In this document: in pieces, positions 8,484-16,844 of the stretch | How positions within the stretch are numbered: position 1 is the stretch's first letter | How the letters are laid out: the number at the start of each line of letters is the position of its first letter | NCBI GenBank assembly: GCA_900549475.1 | Contig: UROF01000009.1 | Location: forward strand, 1-64,000 | Direction of reading: 5' to 3' | DNA: 64,000 bases | Origin: an uncultured Eubacteriales bacterium | Lineage (GTDB): Bacteria > Bacillota > Clostridia > Oscillospirales > Oscillospiraceae | The notes under the pieces: model-generated | Databases searched by the model: none | What the model was told of the DNA's origin: nothing | What the model saw: only the letters and a program-made list of their open reading frames with translations | Program-made: the position numbers and the translations under genes

Positions 8484-10021
8484 GAGCGTTCAGCCTCCTT
8501 TCCCATGCGCTTTGCGCCGGCCATATAGAGGCCCAGCTCCTGAACCGTAGTGGCTTTGGGGTCCAGCTCTCCCACGATCTCACCCTCGTACATGACCAGG
8601 ATCCTGTCGCTGAGGCTCATGACCTCATCCAGCTCCAGGGAGACCAGCAGAACAGCTTTTCCCTTGTCCCGTTCCGCCACCAGCTGGCTATGGATATACT
8701 CGATAGCGCCCACGTCCAGGCCGCGGGTAGGCTGCACCGCCACGATCAAAGGCAGATCCCGGTCTACCTCGCGGGCAATGATCGCCTTCTGCTGATTGCC
8801 GCCGGACATACTGCGGGCAATGGTCACGGGGCCCTGTCCGCTGCGGACGTCATACTGCTCAATGAGCTGCTCGGCGTACTGCCGGACAGCGCCCTTATCA
8901 ATGATGCCCATATGCTGGAACCGGGGCTCCCGGTATTTCTGCAGCACCATGTTCTGCTCCAGCGTGAAGTCCAGCACCAGGCCGTGCTTATGCCGGTCCT
9001 CAGGGATATGGCTCATGTGCTCTCCCCGGCGGCGGATGGAGGCATGGGAGATATCCTTGCCGCAGAGGGTCACCTTGCCGTGAGAAGCTTTTTCCAGACC
9101 TGTCAGGCCATAGATCAGCTCCGACTGGCCATTGCCGTCGATACCGGCGATACAGAGGATCTCCCCGGCCCGGGCCTCAAAGCTGACATGGTTCACCGCG
9201 TTGCGCTTGTGGAGGTGGGAGGGCACCGTCAGGTCCTCCACCTGCAGCACCACATCTCCCGGCTTGGCAGGGTCCTTGACCACTTCCAGCTGTACCGGGC
9301 GGCCCACCATCATATTGGACAGGGACTGCTTATCCGTATCTTTGGTATTTACGGTGCCGATGTACTTGCCCTTGCGGAGGACCGTGACCCGATCGGACAC
9401 CTCCATGATCTCGTTGAGCTTGTGGGAGATGAAGAGGATGCTCTTACCCTCTTTGGCAAACTCCCGCATGATGTCCATCAGCTCTTCGATCTCCTGGGGC
9501 GTCAGCACCGCCGTAGGCTCGTCAAAGATCAGGATCTCATTGTCCCGGTAGAGCATTTTCAGGATTTCCACCCGCTGCTGCATGCCTACGGTGATATCCT
9601 CCACCTTGGCATCCAGGTCTACCTTCAGGCCATACCGTTCGGAAAGGGCCTGCACTTTTTTTCTTGCTTCCTTCTTCTGCAGGAAGCCCAGCTTGGTGGT
9701 CTCGGCGCCCAGGATAATGTTATCCAGCACCGTAAACACGTCGATCAGCTTGAAGTGCTGATGGACCATGCCGATGCCCAGAGCCGTGGCGTCATTGGGG
9801 TCATTGATCTTCACCACTTGACCATTTTTTCTGATCTCCCCTTTTTCCGGCTGATACAGGCCGAAAAGGACGCTCATCAGTGTGGATTTTCCGGCGCCGT
9901 TCTCACCCAACAGGGCATGGATCTCTCCCCGCCGCAGCTGCAGGGTGATATCGTCGTTGGCTATGATGCCGGGAAATTCCTTGGTGATATGGAGCATCTC
10001 GATGATGTTCTCAGCTTGCAT
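8480..10021 (-). CDS. nupO: Nucleoside ABC transporter ATPase with two nucleotide-binding domains (NupO/YufO-like)
   Basis: 513 residues comprising two fused ABC ATPase domains, as in the sugar/nucleoside importer group. The first has Walker A GENGAGKST at about residues 39-47 and a TVGMQQRVEI signature; the second keeps SGGNQQKAIIAREVDRD and a PTRGLDVGA D-loop, but its Walker A (GIDGNGQSELI) lacks the usual lysine, which is common for the second domain in this family. It energises uptake through NupP and NupQ. A terminator-like hairpin separates it from bmpA upstream. Confidence 0.93.
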   Translation of the reverse strand: MQAENIIEMLHITKEFPGIIANDDITLQLRRGEIHALLGENGAGKSTLMSVLFGLYQPEKGEIRKNGQVVKINDPNDATALGIGMVHQHFKLIDVFTVLDNIILGAETTKLGFLQKKEARKKVQALSERYGLKVDLDAKVEDITVGMQQRVEILKMLYRDNEILIFDEPTAVLTPQEIEELMDIMREFAKEGKSILFISHKLNEIMEVSDRVTVLRKGKYIGTVNTKDTDKQSLSNMMVGRPVQLEVVKDPAKPGDVVLQVEDLTVPSHLHKRNAVNHVSFEARAGEILCIAGIDGNGQSELIYGLTGLEKASHGKVTLCGKDISHASIRRRGEHMSHIPEDRHKHGLVLDFTLEQNMVLQKYREPRFQHMGIIDKGAVRQYAEQLIEQYDVRSGQGPVTIARSMSGGNQQKAIIAREVDRDLPLIVAVQPTRGLDVGAIEYIHSQLVAERDKGKAVLLVSLELDEVMSLSDRILVMYEGEIVGELDPKATTVQELGLYMAGAKRMGKEAERS

Positions 10022-10118
10022 AGTTCACCGCCCATTCCTCCTCGTGAATATATACTGCATATTCAATAGTATATCTTACTTGGCGGCAGATAGCAAGGAA
10101 ATTGTCGTTTTATGCCAA

Positions 10119-10156
10119 CAAAAAGAGAGGAGGGAAGGCACCTGCCTTCCCTCCTC
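10119..10156 (-). terminator. Intra-operon terminator/attenuator between bmpA and nupO
   Basis: Read on the minus strand, GAGGAGGGAAGG pairs with its complement and is followed by TCTTTTTG. It lies between the binding-protein gene and the membrane-complex genes, so it probably lets only part of the transcription through and makes bmpA the most abundant product (inference). Confidence 0.7.
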
Positions 10157-10176
10157 AGGGATATGTATCCTGTCTA

Positions 10177-11388
10177 TCAGATGATGTTCAGGGTCAGGTT
10201 GGAGTAGCTCTGCTCCAGGTTGGCCGCATAGTCGGCATCGATGACCAGATCGCCGTTGAGGACCTTCTGATACAGCTCGTTGTACTGATCCACGGTGAAG
10301 GTCTCGAAACGCCAGGACTCCTCAGCGGTGGGCAGACCCACGGCGTTATCGGCAACACCCAGAGAGGTGCCCACGCCGCCGATGGTATCAAAAGTATCAT
10401 CATAGACGTGGCCCACAGCCCACTGCACGGCGCTGGACAGGCCCTTCATAGCGGAGGTGATAACGGCGTCGGACTCAGAGGACTGGTCCACGTCAACGCC
10501 TACCACATAACCGTCGTTGGCGGAAGCAGCAGCGGAGATGGACTGGAACATGGAGCCGCCGCAGGCGAAGATGATCTCAGTACCGTTCTGATACCAGCCG
10601 CTGGCCATGGTCTGCAGCTCGGGGGAAGCGGAGAAGCTGGCGCCGTACTCCCAGGAGTAGTTCATCTCGACGTTCACGCCCAGCTCAGCAGCAGCAGCGT
10701 TGGCGCCCTGGACAAAGCCGTAACCGAAACGGCAGCAGGCAGGGTTGTCACCGCCGCCACCGCCGGAGAAGCCCAGCTTGGTGAAGCCGTCCATAACCAC
10801 AGCGTAACCAGCGAAGTAACCGGCCTGCTCCTCCTGGAAGGAGATACCAGCCACGTTGGTCAGGGTGTTGCCGGCCTCGTCAGCGACAGGGTAACCATCG
10901 ATAAAGATGAAGGGGACATCGGGATAGTCGGCAGCAGCGCGCTTGAGAGCAGCTTCCTGCATGAAGCCGGCGCACACGACCACCTCAGCGCCGCCGTCCA
11001 CAGCGGCCTTCATGGCGTCATAACGGTCATCATCAGTAGCCTCGTTGCCGTTGGCGGGCTGATAGTACTTGTAGCTCAGACCGTTGTTGTAAGCGTAGAG
11101 CTTCACGCCGTCATAGGTGCCCTGGTTGAAGGACTTGTCCTTCAGCTGGCCCACGTCGGTGATGAAAGCCACCTGATACTTGCCATCCTCGCTGGTCATG
11201 CTGTCGGGGATGTCGTCAGGATTGGTGACAGCGGTAGTATCACCGGTATCATCGGTGGTATCATCCGCCGTGTCGTTGGTGGTATTGTTGGTAGTGTTGT
11301 TGGCGGTATTGTTGCCGCCGTTGCCGCCGCAGGCGACCAGGGCCAGAGCCATCGTCATCGCCAGCAGCAAAGCCAGTAACTTCTTCAT
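10177..11388 (-). CDS. nupN: BmpA/Med-family nucleoside-binding lipoprotein
   Basis: A 403-residue secreted lipoprotein: a signal peptide ends in the lipobox LVAC with Cys20, followed by an Asn/Thr/Asp-rich linker (about residues 21-55) and a BmpA/PnrA-type periplasmic-binding fold (YQVAFITDVGQLKDKSFNQG, IFACGGSMFQS, VVGVDVDQS). It captures nucleosides at the outer face of the membrane for NupOPQ. It is the first gene of the transporter operon, with its own promoter and a structured leader. The low-complexity linker is unusually repetitive (NNTANNTTNNTTNDT) and probably keeps the domain flexible on its lipid anchor. Confidence 0.94.
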   Translation of the reverse strand: MKKLLALLLAMTMALALVACGGNGGNNTANNTTNNTTNDTADDTTDDTGDTTAVTNPDDIPDSMTSEDGKYQVAFITDVGQLKDKSFNQGTYDGVKLYAYNNGLSYKYYQPANGNEATDDDRYDAMKAAVDGGAEVVVCAGFMQEAALKRAAADYPDVPFIFIDGYPVADEAGNTLTNVAGISFQEEQAGYFAGYAVVMDGFTKLGFSGGGGGDNPACCRFGYGFVQGANAAAAELGVNVEMNYSWEYGASFSASPELQTMASGWYQNGTEIIFACGGSMFQSISAAASANDGYVVGVDVDQSSESDAVITSAMKGLSSAVQWAVGHVYDDTFDTIGGVGTSLGVADNAVGLPTAEESWRFETFTVDQYNELYQKVLNGDLVIDADYAANLEQSYSNLTLNII

Positions 11389-11507
11389 AAATCAATCTGC
11401 CTTTCTGTAAAATTTTGCCGCTTGGCCCGGTTGCAAAGAGACGTCCCAGGGAGGGCCCTCCCTGGCCGGACGGATTCCACCCGCCCTACGTTTCCGGGCT
11501 TCTGCGT
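11389..11507 (-). promoter_or_regulatory. Structured 5' leader of the bmpA operon
   Basis: About 110 bases lie between the expected transcription start and the bmpA ATG. On the minus strand it can form CTACG/CGTAG and GGGCGG/CCGTCC helices and a 20-base perfect palindrome, CCAGGGAGGG with its complement (11446-11465). A late CCGGGC could close the domain by pairing with GCCCGG near the 5' end. It does not match the purine riboswitch core. Function unknown. Confidence 0.45.
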
Positions 11508-11513
11508 AGCTGT

Positions 11514-11542
11514 ATTATACGACACCTCGTAAAAGAAAGCAA
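11514..11542 (-). promoter_or_regulatory. Sigma-A promoter of the bmpA-nupOPQ operon
   Basis: On the minus strand TTGCTT (11542-11537) and a perfect TATAAT (11519-11514) are separated by 17 bases. Confidence 0.8.
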
Positions 11543-11579
11543 CCGAAAAACTTGAGAATCCTTACGGATACTTGTTGAA

Positions 11580-11640
11580 TTTTTGAAAATTTTCTGTGAA
11601 CTTGAACGAAATTACAGGTTTTTGAAAATTTTTTGTAAAC
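11580..11640. repeat. AT-rich 22-bp direct repeat upstream of the bmpA promoter
   Basis: Two copies (11580-11601 and 11619-11640) matching at 20 of 22 positions share the core TTTTTGAAAATTTT. They lie about 40-100 bases upstream of the -35 of the bmpA promoter, where an activator or UP-element would act. They also fall just beyond the stop of deoD. Confidence 0.6.
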
Positions 11641-11646
11641 AACTTG

Positions 11647-12363
11647 TTACTTGCTCTCCATGGCCACCGCAGTCTCCAAGGCGATGCGCATCATGGTGGT
11701 GAAGGTGGTCTGCCGCTCCTCGGCGGACAGCTCCTCCCCGGTAACGAGGCTGTCAGAAATAGAGCAGATGGCCAGGGCCCGCTTGCCCAGCTTGGCAGCC
11801 GTCATGTACAGGGCGGCAGACTCCATCTCCACTGCCAGCACTCCCATCTCTCCCCACTTCATGGTGGAGCCGGAGGCATCGTAGAAGGTGTCGGAGCTGA
11901 GGAGGTTGCCTACCGGCATCTCCACGCCCAGCCCCCGGGCTACAGACACAGCGGTCTCCAGCAGGGTAAAATCCGCAATGGGGGCAAAGGTGCCGGGGAG
12001 CTGGTATTGATGGGCAAAGTTGGAGTTGGTGCAGGCGCCCTGTCCTGCCACCACATCCCGCAGCTTCAGCTTGGGGCTGATGGCGCCGGCAGAGCCGATG
12101 CGCATGATGTTCTCCACGCCGTACTGGCTGTAGAGCTCATAGGCGTAGATGCCGATGGAGGGCATACCCATGCCGGAGGCCATCACGGACACAGGGACCC
12201 CCTTATAGGTGCCGGTATAGCCGTGGATGCCTCGGACGTTGTTGACCAGCTTTGCATCCTCCAGGAAGGTCTCTGCAATGAACTTGGCACGCAGGGGATC
12301 GCCGGGCATCAGCACGGTCTTTGCGAAATCCCCCATAGCCGCGCTGTTGTGAGGTGTTGCCAT
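11647..12363 (-). CDS. deoD: Purine-nucleoside phosphorylase DeoD type
   Basis: A 238-residue hexameric-type PNP. It keeps the phosphate-binding and active-site segments MPGDPLRAKFIAE, SGMGMPSIGIYA, MRIGSAGA, MEMES(A) and SDSL. It cleaves purine (deoxy)nucleosides with phosphate to free base and (deoxy)ribose-1-phosphate in the cytoplasm. The ATG at 12363 has an AAAGGAG site 12 bases upstream; the frame stays open further 5' but that part overlaps deoC. It lies 49 bases after deoC, presumably in one transcript, and next to the nucleoside importer, which supplies its substrate. Confidence 0.95.
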   Translation of the reverse strand: MATPHNSAAMGDFAKTVLMPGDPLRAKFIAETFLEDAKLVNNVRGIHGYTGTYKGVPVSVMASGMGMPSIGIYAYELYSQYGVENIMRIGSAGAISPKLKLRDVVAGQGACTNSNFAHQYQLPGTFAPIADFTLLETAVSVARGLGVEMPVGNLLSSDTFYDASGSTMKWGEMGVLAVEMESAALYMTAAKLGKRALAICSISDSLVTGEELSAEERQTTFTTMMRIALETAVAMESK

Positions 12364-12412
12364 AGGTGCGTGTGCTCCTTTCGTATATCTATAAAATAAA
12401 GTAGACAGCCGA

Positions 12413-13078
12413 TCAATAGCCGCTGCCGGGCAGGCCTTTGACGGCCTTGACGATGCGGCTGGTACCCAGCCGGGAGGCCCCCAGATCCAAAAAGTCCTGG
12501 GCATCCTGGAGGCTGGCGATACCGCCGGCAGCCTTGATCTTCACATGGGGCGCTACGTGCTGGGCAAACAGAGCCACATCCTCCCGGGTAGCGCCGCCGC
12601 CGGCAAAGCCGGTAGAGGTCTTGATGTACTCCGCCCCGGACTGGGAGACGATTTCGCACATCTTGATCTTCTCCTCCTCTGTCAGAAGGCATGTCTCGAT
12701 GATCACTTTCAGCAGCTTTCCGCCGCAGCTGGCTTTGATCGCTTTGATCTCCGACAGCAGATCATCCCATTTCTTGTCCTTTACCCAGCCGATGTTGATG
12801 ACCATGTCGATCTCATCGGCGCCATTTTTCACCGCGTCCTCCGTCTCAAAGCACTTCACCGCTGTGGTGGAATAGCCGTTGGGGAAGCCGATGACCGTAC
12901 ACACCGCCAAAGCGTCCTTCACGTACTCCTTGGCCTGTCTGACATAGCTGGGGGGAATGCACACAGAAGCGGTGTGATACTTCATCCCGTCGTCGCAGAT
13001 CCCTTTGATCTCCTCCCAGGTAGCCCCCTGGGTCAGCAGGGTGTGGTCCACCGCAGACAAAATCTTTTCAAGGTCCAT
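12413..13078 (-). CDS. deoC: Deoxyribose-phosphate aldolase
   Basis: A 221-residue class I aldolase. The Schiff-base lysine is K153 in IKTSTGF; partner residues D91 (DEIDMVIN) and K182 (IKAAGGI) are in place. It splits 2-deoxyribose-5-phosphate into glyceraldehyde-3-phosphate and acetaldehyde, the last step of deoxynucleoside breakdown. The ATG at 13078 follows a GAGGAG site; the frame continues open to 14149 only because of base composition, and that region is a real gene on the other strand. A phosphopentomutase gene, needed to link DeoD to DeoC, is not in the window. Confidence 0.96.
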   Translation of the reverse strand: MDLEKILSAVDHTLLTQGATWEEIKGICDDGMKYHTASVCIPPSYVRQAKEYVKDALAVCTVIGFPNGYSTTAVKCFETEDAVKNGADEIDMVINIGWVKDKKWDDLLSEIKAIKASCGGKLLKVIIETCLLTEEEKIKMCEIVSQSGAEYIKTSTGFAGGGATREDVALFAQHVAPHVKIKAAGGIASLQDAQDFLDLGASRLGTSRIVKAVKGLPGSGY

Positions 13079-13279
13079 AGGTATCCTGCTCCTCTCCGCC
13101 GTAAAGGCGATATTCGTAGATTTGCTGTATATACATTTTATTATACCACATTCCCTAGGGTAAAGGGAAGAAGTTTTTCTCTCCTTTTTCCTGCCGGGGC
13201 TGGTATGGAAGCTGATTTTGTGGTACAATGGCCCAAAATCCGGCGCCGGGCCACCGGGCCATGTCCAAGGAGGAACACC

Positions 13280-14176
13280 ATGAACCACACCATCTCCTGT
13301 CCCGGCTGCGGCCGGGCGGTGGACATCCCTGACGGGATGGACGCCTGCTTCTGCACCTTCTGCGGCACCAAGGTGGCACGACCCGCCTCTCCCGCGCCGA
13401 GCGCCGGGGAAGCTTCCCCTCTTGACGCCTCTGCTCTGGCCCAAGAGCTGGCGGAGCTGATGGTCCATCGCCGGGCCCTGGCCCATCAATTTGAACGCAA
13501 CACCTATGAGCCTCAATTCCGCGCCTATCAGGCAGAGCTCTCCCCCCTTGTTATTCGTCTGGAATCCGCCCTGGCGGATAGAAGTGACCGCACCGCCGCT
13601 CTGGAGGAGGTAGCTGCCGCCTGGCTGGACGCACTGGCTCAGCTCTGGACCAAGGGCAGCCGGAAAAATTCCCCTCACTATGAGGATCAGCACCTGATGG
13701 CAGTCTTTACCATCCCTGCCCTGCGGGATCTGCCGCAGCCCTGCGGCGAGGAACTGGCCAAAGCGGTACAGGCCCAGTGGGTGGCCCGCTGGCCCAAGAC
13801 CCCCATCGGCCTTGGCAGCTACCAGGAGATCACCGAGGGATTCCGCAAACGGCTGTGCTACATTACCAGCGCGGTCTGCCGCACCCAGGGAAAGGCCGAC
13901 GACTGCTACGAGCTCACCGCCTTCCGCCGTTTCCGGGATCAAGTGATGCTGGCCAGTGAGGAGGGTCGCCGCATGGTAGAGGAATACTACCGCCTGGCCC
14001 CTGCCATCGTCACCACTATCCAGCTGTGCCAGGACCCCCCTGCCGTCTATGATGCCGTGTACCGGGATTATCTTCTCCCCTGCCTGAGACTTTTGGAGAA
14101 GGGGGACGAGGAAGGCTGCCGTGACAAATATGTGGAGATGGTGCGTCACATGGAGAAAACCTATCTGCCTCAGTGA
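13280..14176 (+). CDS. Zinc-ribbon protein with a CFI-box C-terminal domain
   Basis: A 298-residue protein of unknown function. The N-terminus holds a zinc ribbon (C7-P-G-C10 and C25-T-F-C28). After an Ala/Ser-rich linker and a helical middle comes a segment CYITSAV...FRRFRDQVML, with a YYRLAPAI tail, resembling the CFI-box domain often found at the end of zinc-ribbon and DnaJ-like proteins in Firmicutes. No signal peptide or membrane span is seen, so it is probably cytoplasmic. AAGGAGG at 13267-13273 precedes the ATG. It is divergent from deoC and probably monocistronic. Confidence 0.8.
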   Translation: MNHTISCPGCGRAVDIPDGMDACFCTFCGTKVARPASPAPSAGEASPLDASALAQELAELMVHRRALAHQFERNTYEPQFRAYQAELSPLVIRLESALADRSDRTAALEEVAAAWLDALAQLWTKGSRKNSPHYEDQHLMAVFTIPALRDLPQPCGEELAKAVQAQWVARWPKTPIGLGSYQEITEGFRKRLCYITSAVCRTQGKADDCYELTAFRRFRDQVMLASEEGRRMVEEYYRLAPAIVTTIQLCQDPPAVYDAVYRDYLLPCLRLLEKGDEEGCRDKYVEMVRHMEKTYLPQ

Positions 14177-14247
14177 CCGTTTCCCTCCCGCAGTAGCGGA
14201 TGCTGCCCCCTCTTTCTCAGTATTTTATAATTTTTTTGTATTTTCTC

Positions 14248-14275
14248 TTGACTTTTCAAAGTGATTCGATATAAT
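14248..14275 (+). promoter_or_regulatory. Sigma-A promoter of rpsF-ssb-rpsR
   Basis: TTGACT at 14248-14253 and TATAAT at 14270-14275, spacing 16, in an AT-rich stretch. Confidence 0.8.
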
Positions 14276-14281
14276 AATATG

Positions 14282-14340
14282 GCCTGCGATTTGCAGGTAT
14301 ATCCTTGCTCCCGTCAGAGGACGGGGGCCATCAGTCCAAA
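14282..14340 (+). promoter_or_regulatory. Leader of rpsF with small hairpins, possible S6:S18 autoregulatory site
   Basis: The leader can form CTGC-GATTT-GCAG (14284-14296) and CCCGTC-AGAG-GACGGG (14310-14325). In many bacteria the S6:S18 complex binds the rpsF leader to repress the operon; that this leader does so is inference from position only. Confidence 0.35.
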
Positions 14341-14355
14341 AGGAGGTGCAATACC

Positions 14356-14655
14356 ATGGCTAAGATTTCTGGTAACTACGAGGTCGTGTATATCGTCGAT
14401 CCTGCCCTGGGCGAGGAGGCTATCGCTGCCACCGTCGAGAAGTTCAAGGCGCTGGCTGATCAGCACGGCTGTTCCGCAGTGGAAGTCGAGGAGTGGGGCA
14501 AGCGCAAGCTGGCCTACGCCATCGACTACAAGGCCGAAGGCTACTATGTCCTGATGTCCTTCACCAGCGATCCCGCGTTCCCCAAGGAGCTGGATCGTAT
14601 CCTGGGCATTACCGACGGCATCATGCGCTCCATGATCGTCTGCAAGGGCGAGTAA
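14356..14655 (+). CDS. rpsF: 30S ribosomal protein S6
   Basis: A 99-residue protein with the S6 fold and conserved YEVVYIVDP start and WGKRKLAYAIDYKAEGYYVL core. It binds the 30S platform together with S18. The ATG at 14356 follows AGGAGGT at 14341-14347. First gene of the conserved rpsF-ssb-rpsR operon, whose order in Firmicutes supports the calls for all three. Confidence 0.97.
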   Translation: MAKISGNYEVVYIVDPALGEEAIAATVEKFKALADQHGCSAVEVEEWGKRKLAYAIDYKAEGYYVLMSFTSDPAFPKELDRILGITDGIMRSMIVCKGE

Positions 14656-14671
14656 TTAAGGGGGAAGCGCG

Positions 14672-15154
14672 ATGTTGAACCGCATCATCATCATGGGACG
14701 TCTCGTCCGTGATCCCGAACTGCGGACAACCCAGTCCGGTACTCCGGTGACGTCCTTTACCCTGGCCGTGGACCGCGACTTCAAGAGCCGTGATTCCGGC
14801 GAGAAGAGCACCGATTTCATCGATGTGGTAGCCTGGCGGCAGACGGCGGAGTTCGTCTGCAAGTACTTCACCAAGGGCCGTATGGCCGTGGCGGAGGGCC
14901 GGCTCCAGATCCGCGAGTGGAAGGACCGTGACGGCAACAACCGCCGCACCGCCGAGGTGGTGGCGGACAACGTCTACTTTGGCGACAGCCGCCGGGACGC
15001 CGAGGGCGCCGGCAGCTACAGCGCCCCTCCCGCCTACGGCAGCGCCCCCGCTTATGGCGGTCCCGCCTCTTACGGCGGCGGCTATGCCCAGGCATCCAAC
15101 GAGCCCTCCGGCTTCGCTGAGATCGACGATCAGGACGGCGATCTGCCCTTCTGA
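14672..15154 (+). CDS. ssb: Single-stranded DNA-binding protein
   Basis: A 160-residue SSB. The OB fold covers about residues 1-105 (LNRIIIMGRLVRDPELR, FIDVVAWRQTAEF), followed by a Gly/Ser/Tyr/Pro-rich flexible linker and the acidic tip DDQDGDLPF that recruits replication and repair partners. It binds single-stranded DNA as a tetramer. It sits between rpsF and rpsR as usual, 16 bases after rpsF. Confidence 0.97.
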   Translation: MLNRIIIMGRLVRDPELRTTQSGTPVTSFTLAVDRDFKSRDSGEKSTDFIDVVAWRQTAEFVCKYFTKGRMAVAEGRLQIREWKDRDGNNRRTAEVVADNVYFGDSRRDAEGAGSYSAPPAYGSAPAYGGPASYGGGYAQASNEPSGFAEIDDQDGDLPF

Positions 15155-15213
15155 TCCTCTTCACCCTATTTCGCGGCAGTCGCTGCCGACATTGACAAGG
15201 AGGATAGATTACC

Positions 15214-15468
15214 ATGGCTATGGAACGTGAAAATAGACCCGCCCGTCCCGCCGCGCCCCGTAAGCGCAAGAAGGTCTGCCAGTTCTGCGTGGACAAGTGC
15301 GAGCACATCGACTACAAGGACGCCGCCAAGCTGCGCCGCTTCATTTCCGAGCGCTCCAAGATCCTGCCCCGCCGTACCACCGGCACCTGCGCCATGCATC
15401 AGCGTCAGCTGACCGAGGCCATCAAGCGGGCCCGTCAGATCGCTCTGCTGCCCTACGTGACAGAGTAA
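15214..15468 (+). CDS. rpsR: 30S ribosomal protein S18
   Basis: An 84-residue S18 with the conserved core YKDAAKLRRFISERSKI and a basic N-terminus. It carries cysteines C22, C25 and C29 plus one near residue 60, so it is the zinc-binding (C+) form. The ATG at 15214 follows an AAGGAGG site at 15198-15204. Last gene of the rpsF operon, followed by a terminator. Confidence 0.96.
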   Translation: MAMERENRPARPAAPRKRKKVCQFCVDKCEHIDYKDAAKLRRFISERSKILPRRTTGTCAMHQRQLTEAIKRARQIALLPYVTE

Positions 15469-15487
15469 GCTGAATGAATAAGTCAAA

Positions 15488-15520
15488 ATATCTCCCACCT
15501 GCCGGTGGGAGGTATTTTTA
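15488..15520. terminator. Terminator after rpsR, shared with the converging small gene
   Basis: CTCCCACC pairs with GGTGGGAG around TGCC and is followed by GTATTTTTATTT on the plus strand. On the minus strand it lies just past the stop of the small membrane-protein gene and is followed by ATATTTTG. Confidence 0.8.
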
Positions 15521-15775
15521 TTTGGTATCAGACCCTTGGGCGGGGTCTCCCTCCTCAGAGATCTCCCCGCCGGTTTTCTTCTCCAGCCGGTCCAGCTTCT
15601 GCAGGATCAGATCGGTACAGGCTGCGATCTCCCCCAGGATCACCAGCGTCATCAGCGTATCCATGGTCTCGGCACTGTACCAGAACTTGAAGATGCCATT
15701 GAGCAGGATCTCAGCGACCATGTACACCCCAACACTGACACCCACCCCGATGCCGAGCGCTCTCTTGATGTTCAT
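15518..15775 (-). CDS. Small membrane protein of unknown function
   Basis: An 85-residue protein with one or two hydrophobic segments (about residues 6-26 and 39-58) and a polar acidic tail rich in Glu, Asp and Lys, preceded by a short heptad-like stretch LILQKLDRLEKKTG. I do not recognise the family. It has an AGGAGG site before the ATG at 15775 and a near-consensus promoter upstream on the same strand, which argues that it is a real gene. Confidence 0.7.
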   Translation of the reverse strand: MNIKRALGIGVGVSVGVYMVAEILLNGIFKFWYSAETMDTLMTLVILGEIAACTDLILQKLDRLEKKTGGEISEEGDPAQGSDTK

Positions 15776-15847
15776 ACCTTCCCTCCTATATACCGCCTGT
15801 TTTGTATGGATTTTTTCTGTTTCCCACCGGTTTGGGAGGATAATTTC

Positions 15848-15876
15848 AGTATAAATAGCCGAACAGGCGGTGTCAA
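15848..15876 (-). promoter_or_regulatory. Sigma-A promoter of the small membrane-protein gene
   Basis: On the minus strand TTGACA (15876-15871) and TATACT (15853-15848) are 17 bases apart. Confidence 0.8.
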
Positions 15877-15965
15877 TCCTTAAAAAAATATTAAAATCCT
15901 GGAAAAGTGACGGAGAATGTGCTATAACAGTACAGCTTGTGAATGTAATGTAAGGAGGAATCGCA

Positions 15966-16844
15966 ATGGACAACACCAAACGCCGCTGGGGCGACAGGCG
16001 GGACGGGCGGTGGCTCCGGGAGGAGGACTCTCTCCACCAGATCACCCCATACCTGATGCCCAACCGGGCCGACAACGAGGCCTTCATCAAAGAGCAGATC
16101 GACCTCACCGCCATCAATGCCTACCTGGCGGAGAAAAACGCCGGGGATATCGACTTCAAATACACCTTTTTCCACATTATCGTAGCCGCCCTGGTGAAAT
16201 CCGTGGTGCTGCGGCCCCGAATGAACCGCTTCATTCAGGGACGGCGGCTCTACCAGCGCAATGAGCTGTCCGCCGCCTTTGTGGTAAAAAAGCAGTTTAC
16301 CGACAGTGCCCACGAGGCGCTGGCCTTTATCCGCTTCACAGAGGAGGACACGGTGGACACCATCCACAACAAGATCCGGGACGAGGTCCGGGTCAACCGC
16401 AAGGCCGGCAATGTGGATAATTCCACCAGCGCTATGGATACCCTCTGTAAGCTGCCCCGGCCCATCCTGCGTTTTATCATGTGGCTGCTTCACGGACTGG
16501 ACTTCCTGGGGAAGGTGCCCTATGACCTTATCAAAACCGACCCCAACTACGCCACTCTTTTCCTCTCCAACCTGGGGTCCATCCGCCTCAACGCCGGATA
16601 CCATCACCTGAACAACTGGGGCACCAACTCCATCTTTGTCACCATCGGAGAGAAGCATATGGCCCCCTTCTATGACACGGAGGGCCATGTGGAGATGCGC
16701 GAGGTGCTGGACCTGGGCCTGACCCTGGATGAGCGCATTGCCGATGGCTACTACTATTCCAAAACCGTAAAGCTGCTCAAGCACCTGCTGCAGAATCCCA
16801 AGCTGCTGGAGGCGCCCGCCAAGGAGGAGGTACAGTATGAGTAA
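15966..16844 (+). CDS. E2-like acyltransferase (2-oxoacid dehydrogenase catalytic-domain family), no lipoyl domain
   Basis: A 292-residue stand-alone version of the catalytic domain of dihydrolipoamide acyltransferases and chloramphenicol acetyltransferase. There is no lipoyl or peripheral-subunit-binding domain, so it is not part of a dehydrogenase complex. The usual catalytic motif DHRxxDG near the C-terminus reads DERIADG here: the histidine is replaced by glutamate. It probably transfers an acyl group made by the next gene, a CoA ligase it overlaps by 8 bases, but the acceptor is unknown. The ATG follows AAGGAGG at 15952-15958. Confidence 0.85.
   Translation: MDNTKRRWGDRRDGRWLREEDSLHQITPYLMPNRADNEAFIKEQIDLTAINAYLAEKNAGDIDFKYTFFHIIVAALVKSVVLRPRMNRFIQGRRLYQRNELSAAFVVKKQFTDSAHEALAFIRFTEEDTVDTIHNKIRDEVRVNRKAGNVDNSTSAMDTLCKLPRPILRFIMWLLHGLDFLGKVPYDLIKTDPNYATLFLSNLGSIRLNAGYHHLNNWGTNSIFVTIGEKHMAPFYDTEGHVEMREVLDLGLTLDERIADGYYYSKTVKLLKHLLQNPKLLEAPAKEEVQYE

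Noticed and set aside
11389..11507. Purine riboswitch before bmpA
   Set aside because: A TATAAT-containing stretch looks similar at first, but it is the promoter -10; the aptamer's loop motifs are missing.
12413..14149. Extended 578-codon version of deoC
   Set aside because: Only the last 221 codons match DeoC; the upstream part is antisense to the zinc-ribbon gene and the ATG at 13078 has a good ribosome site.
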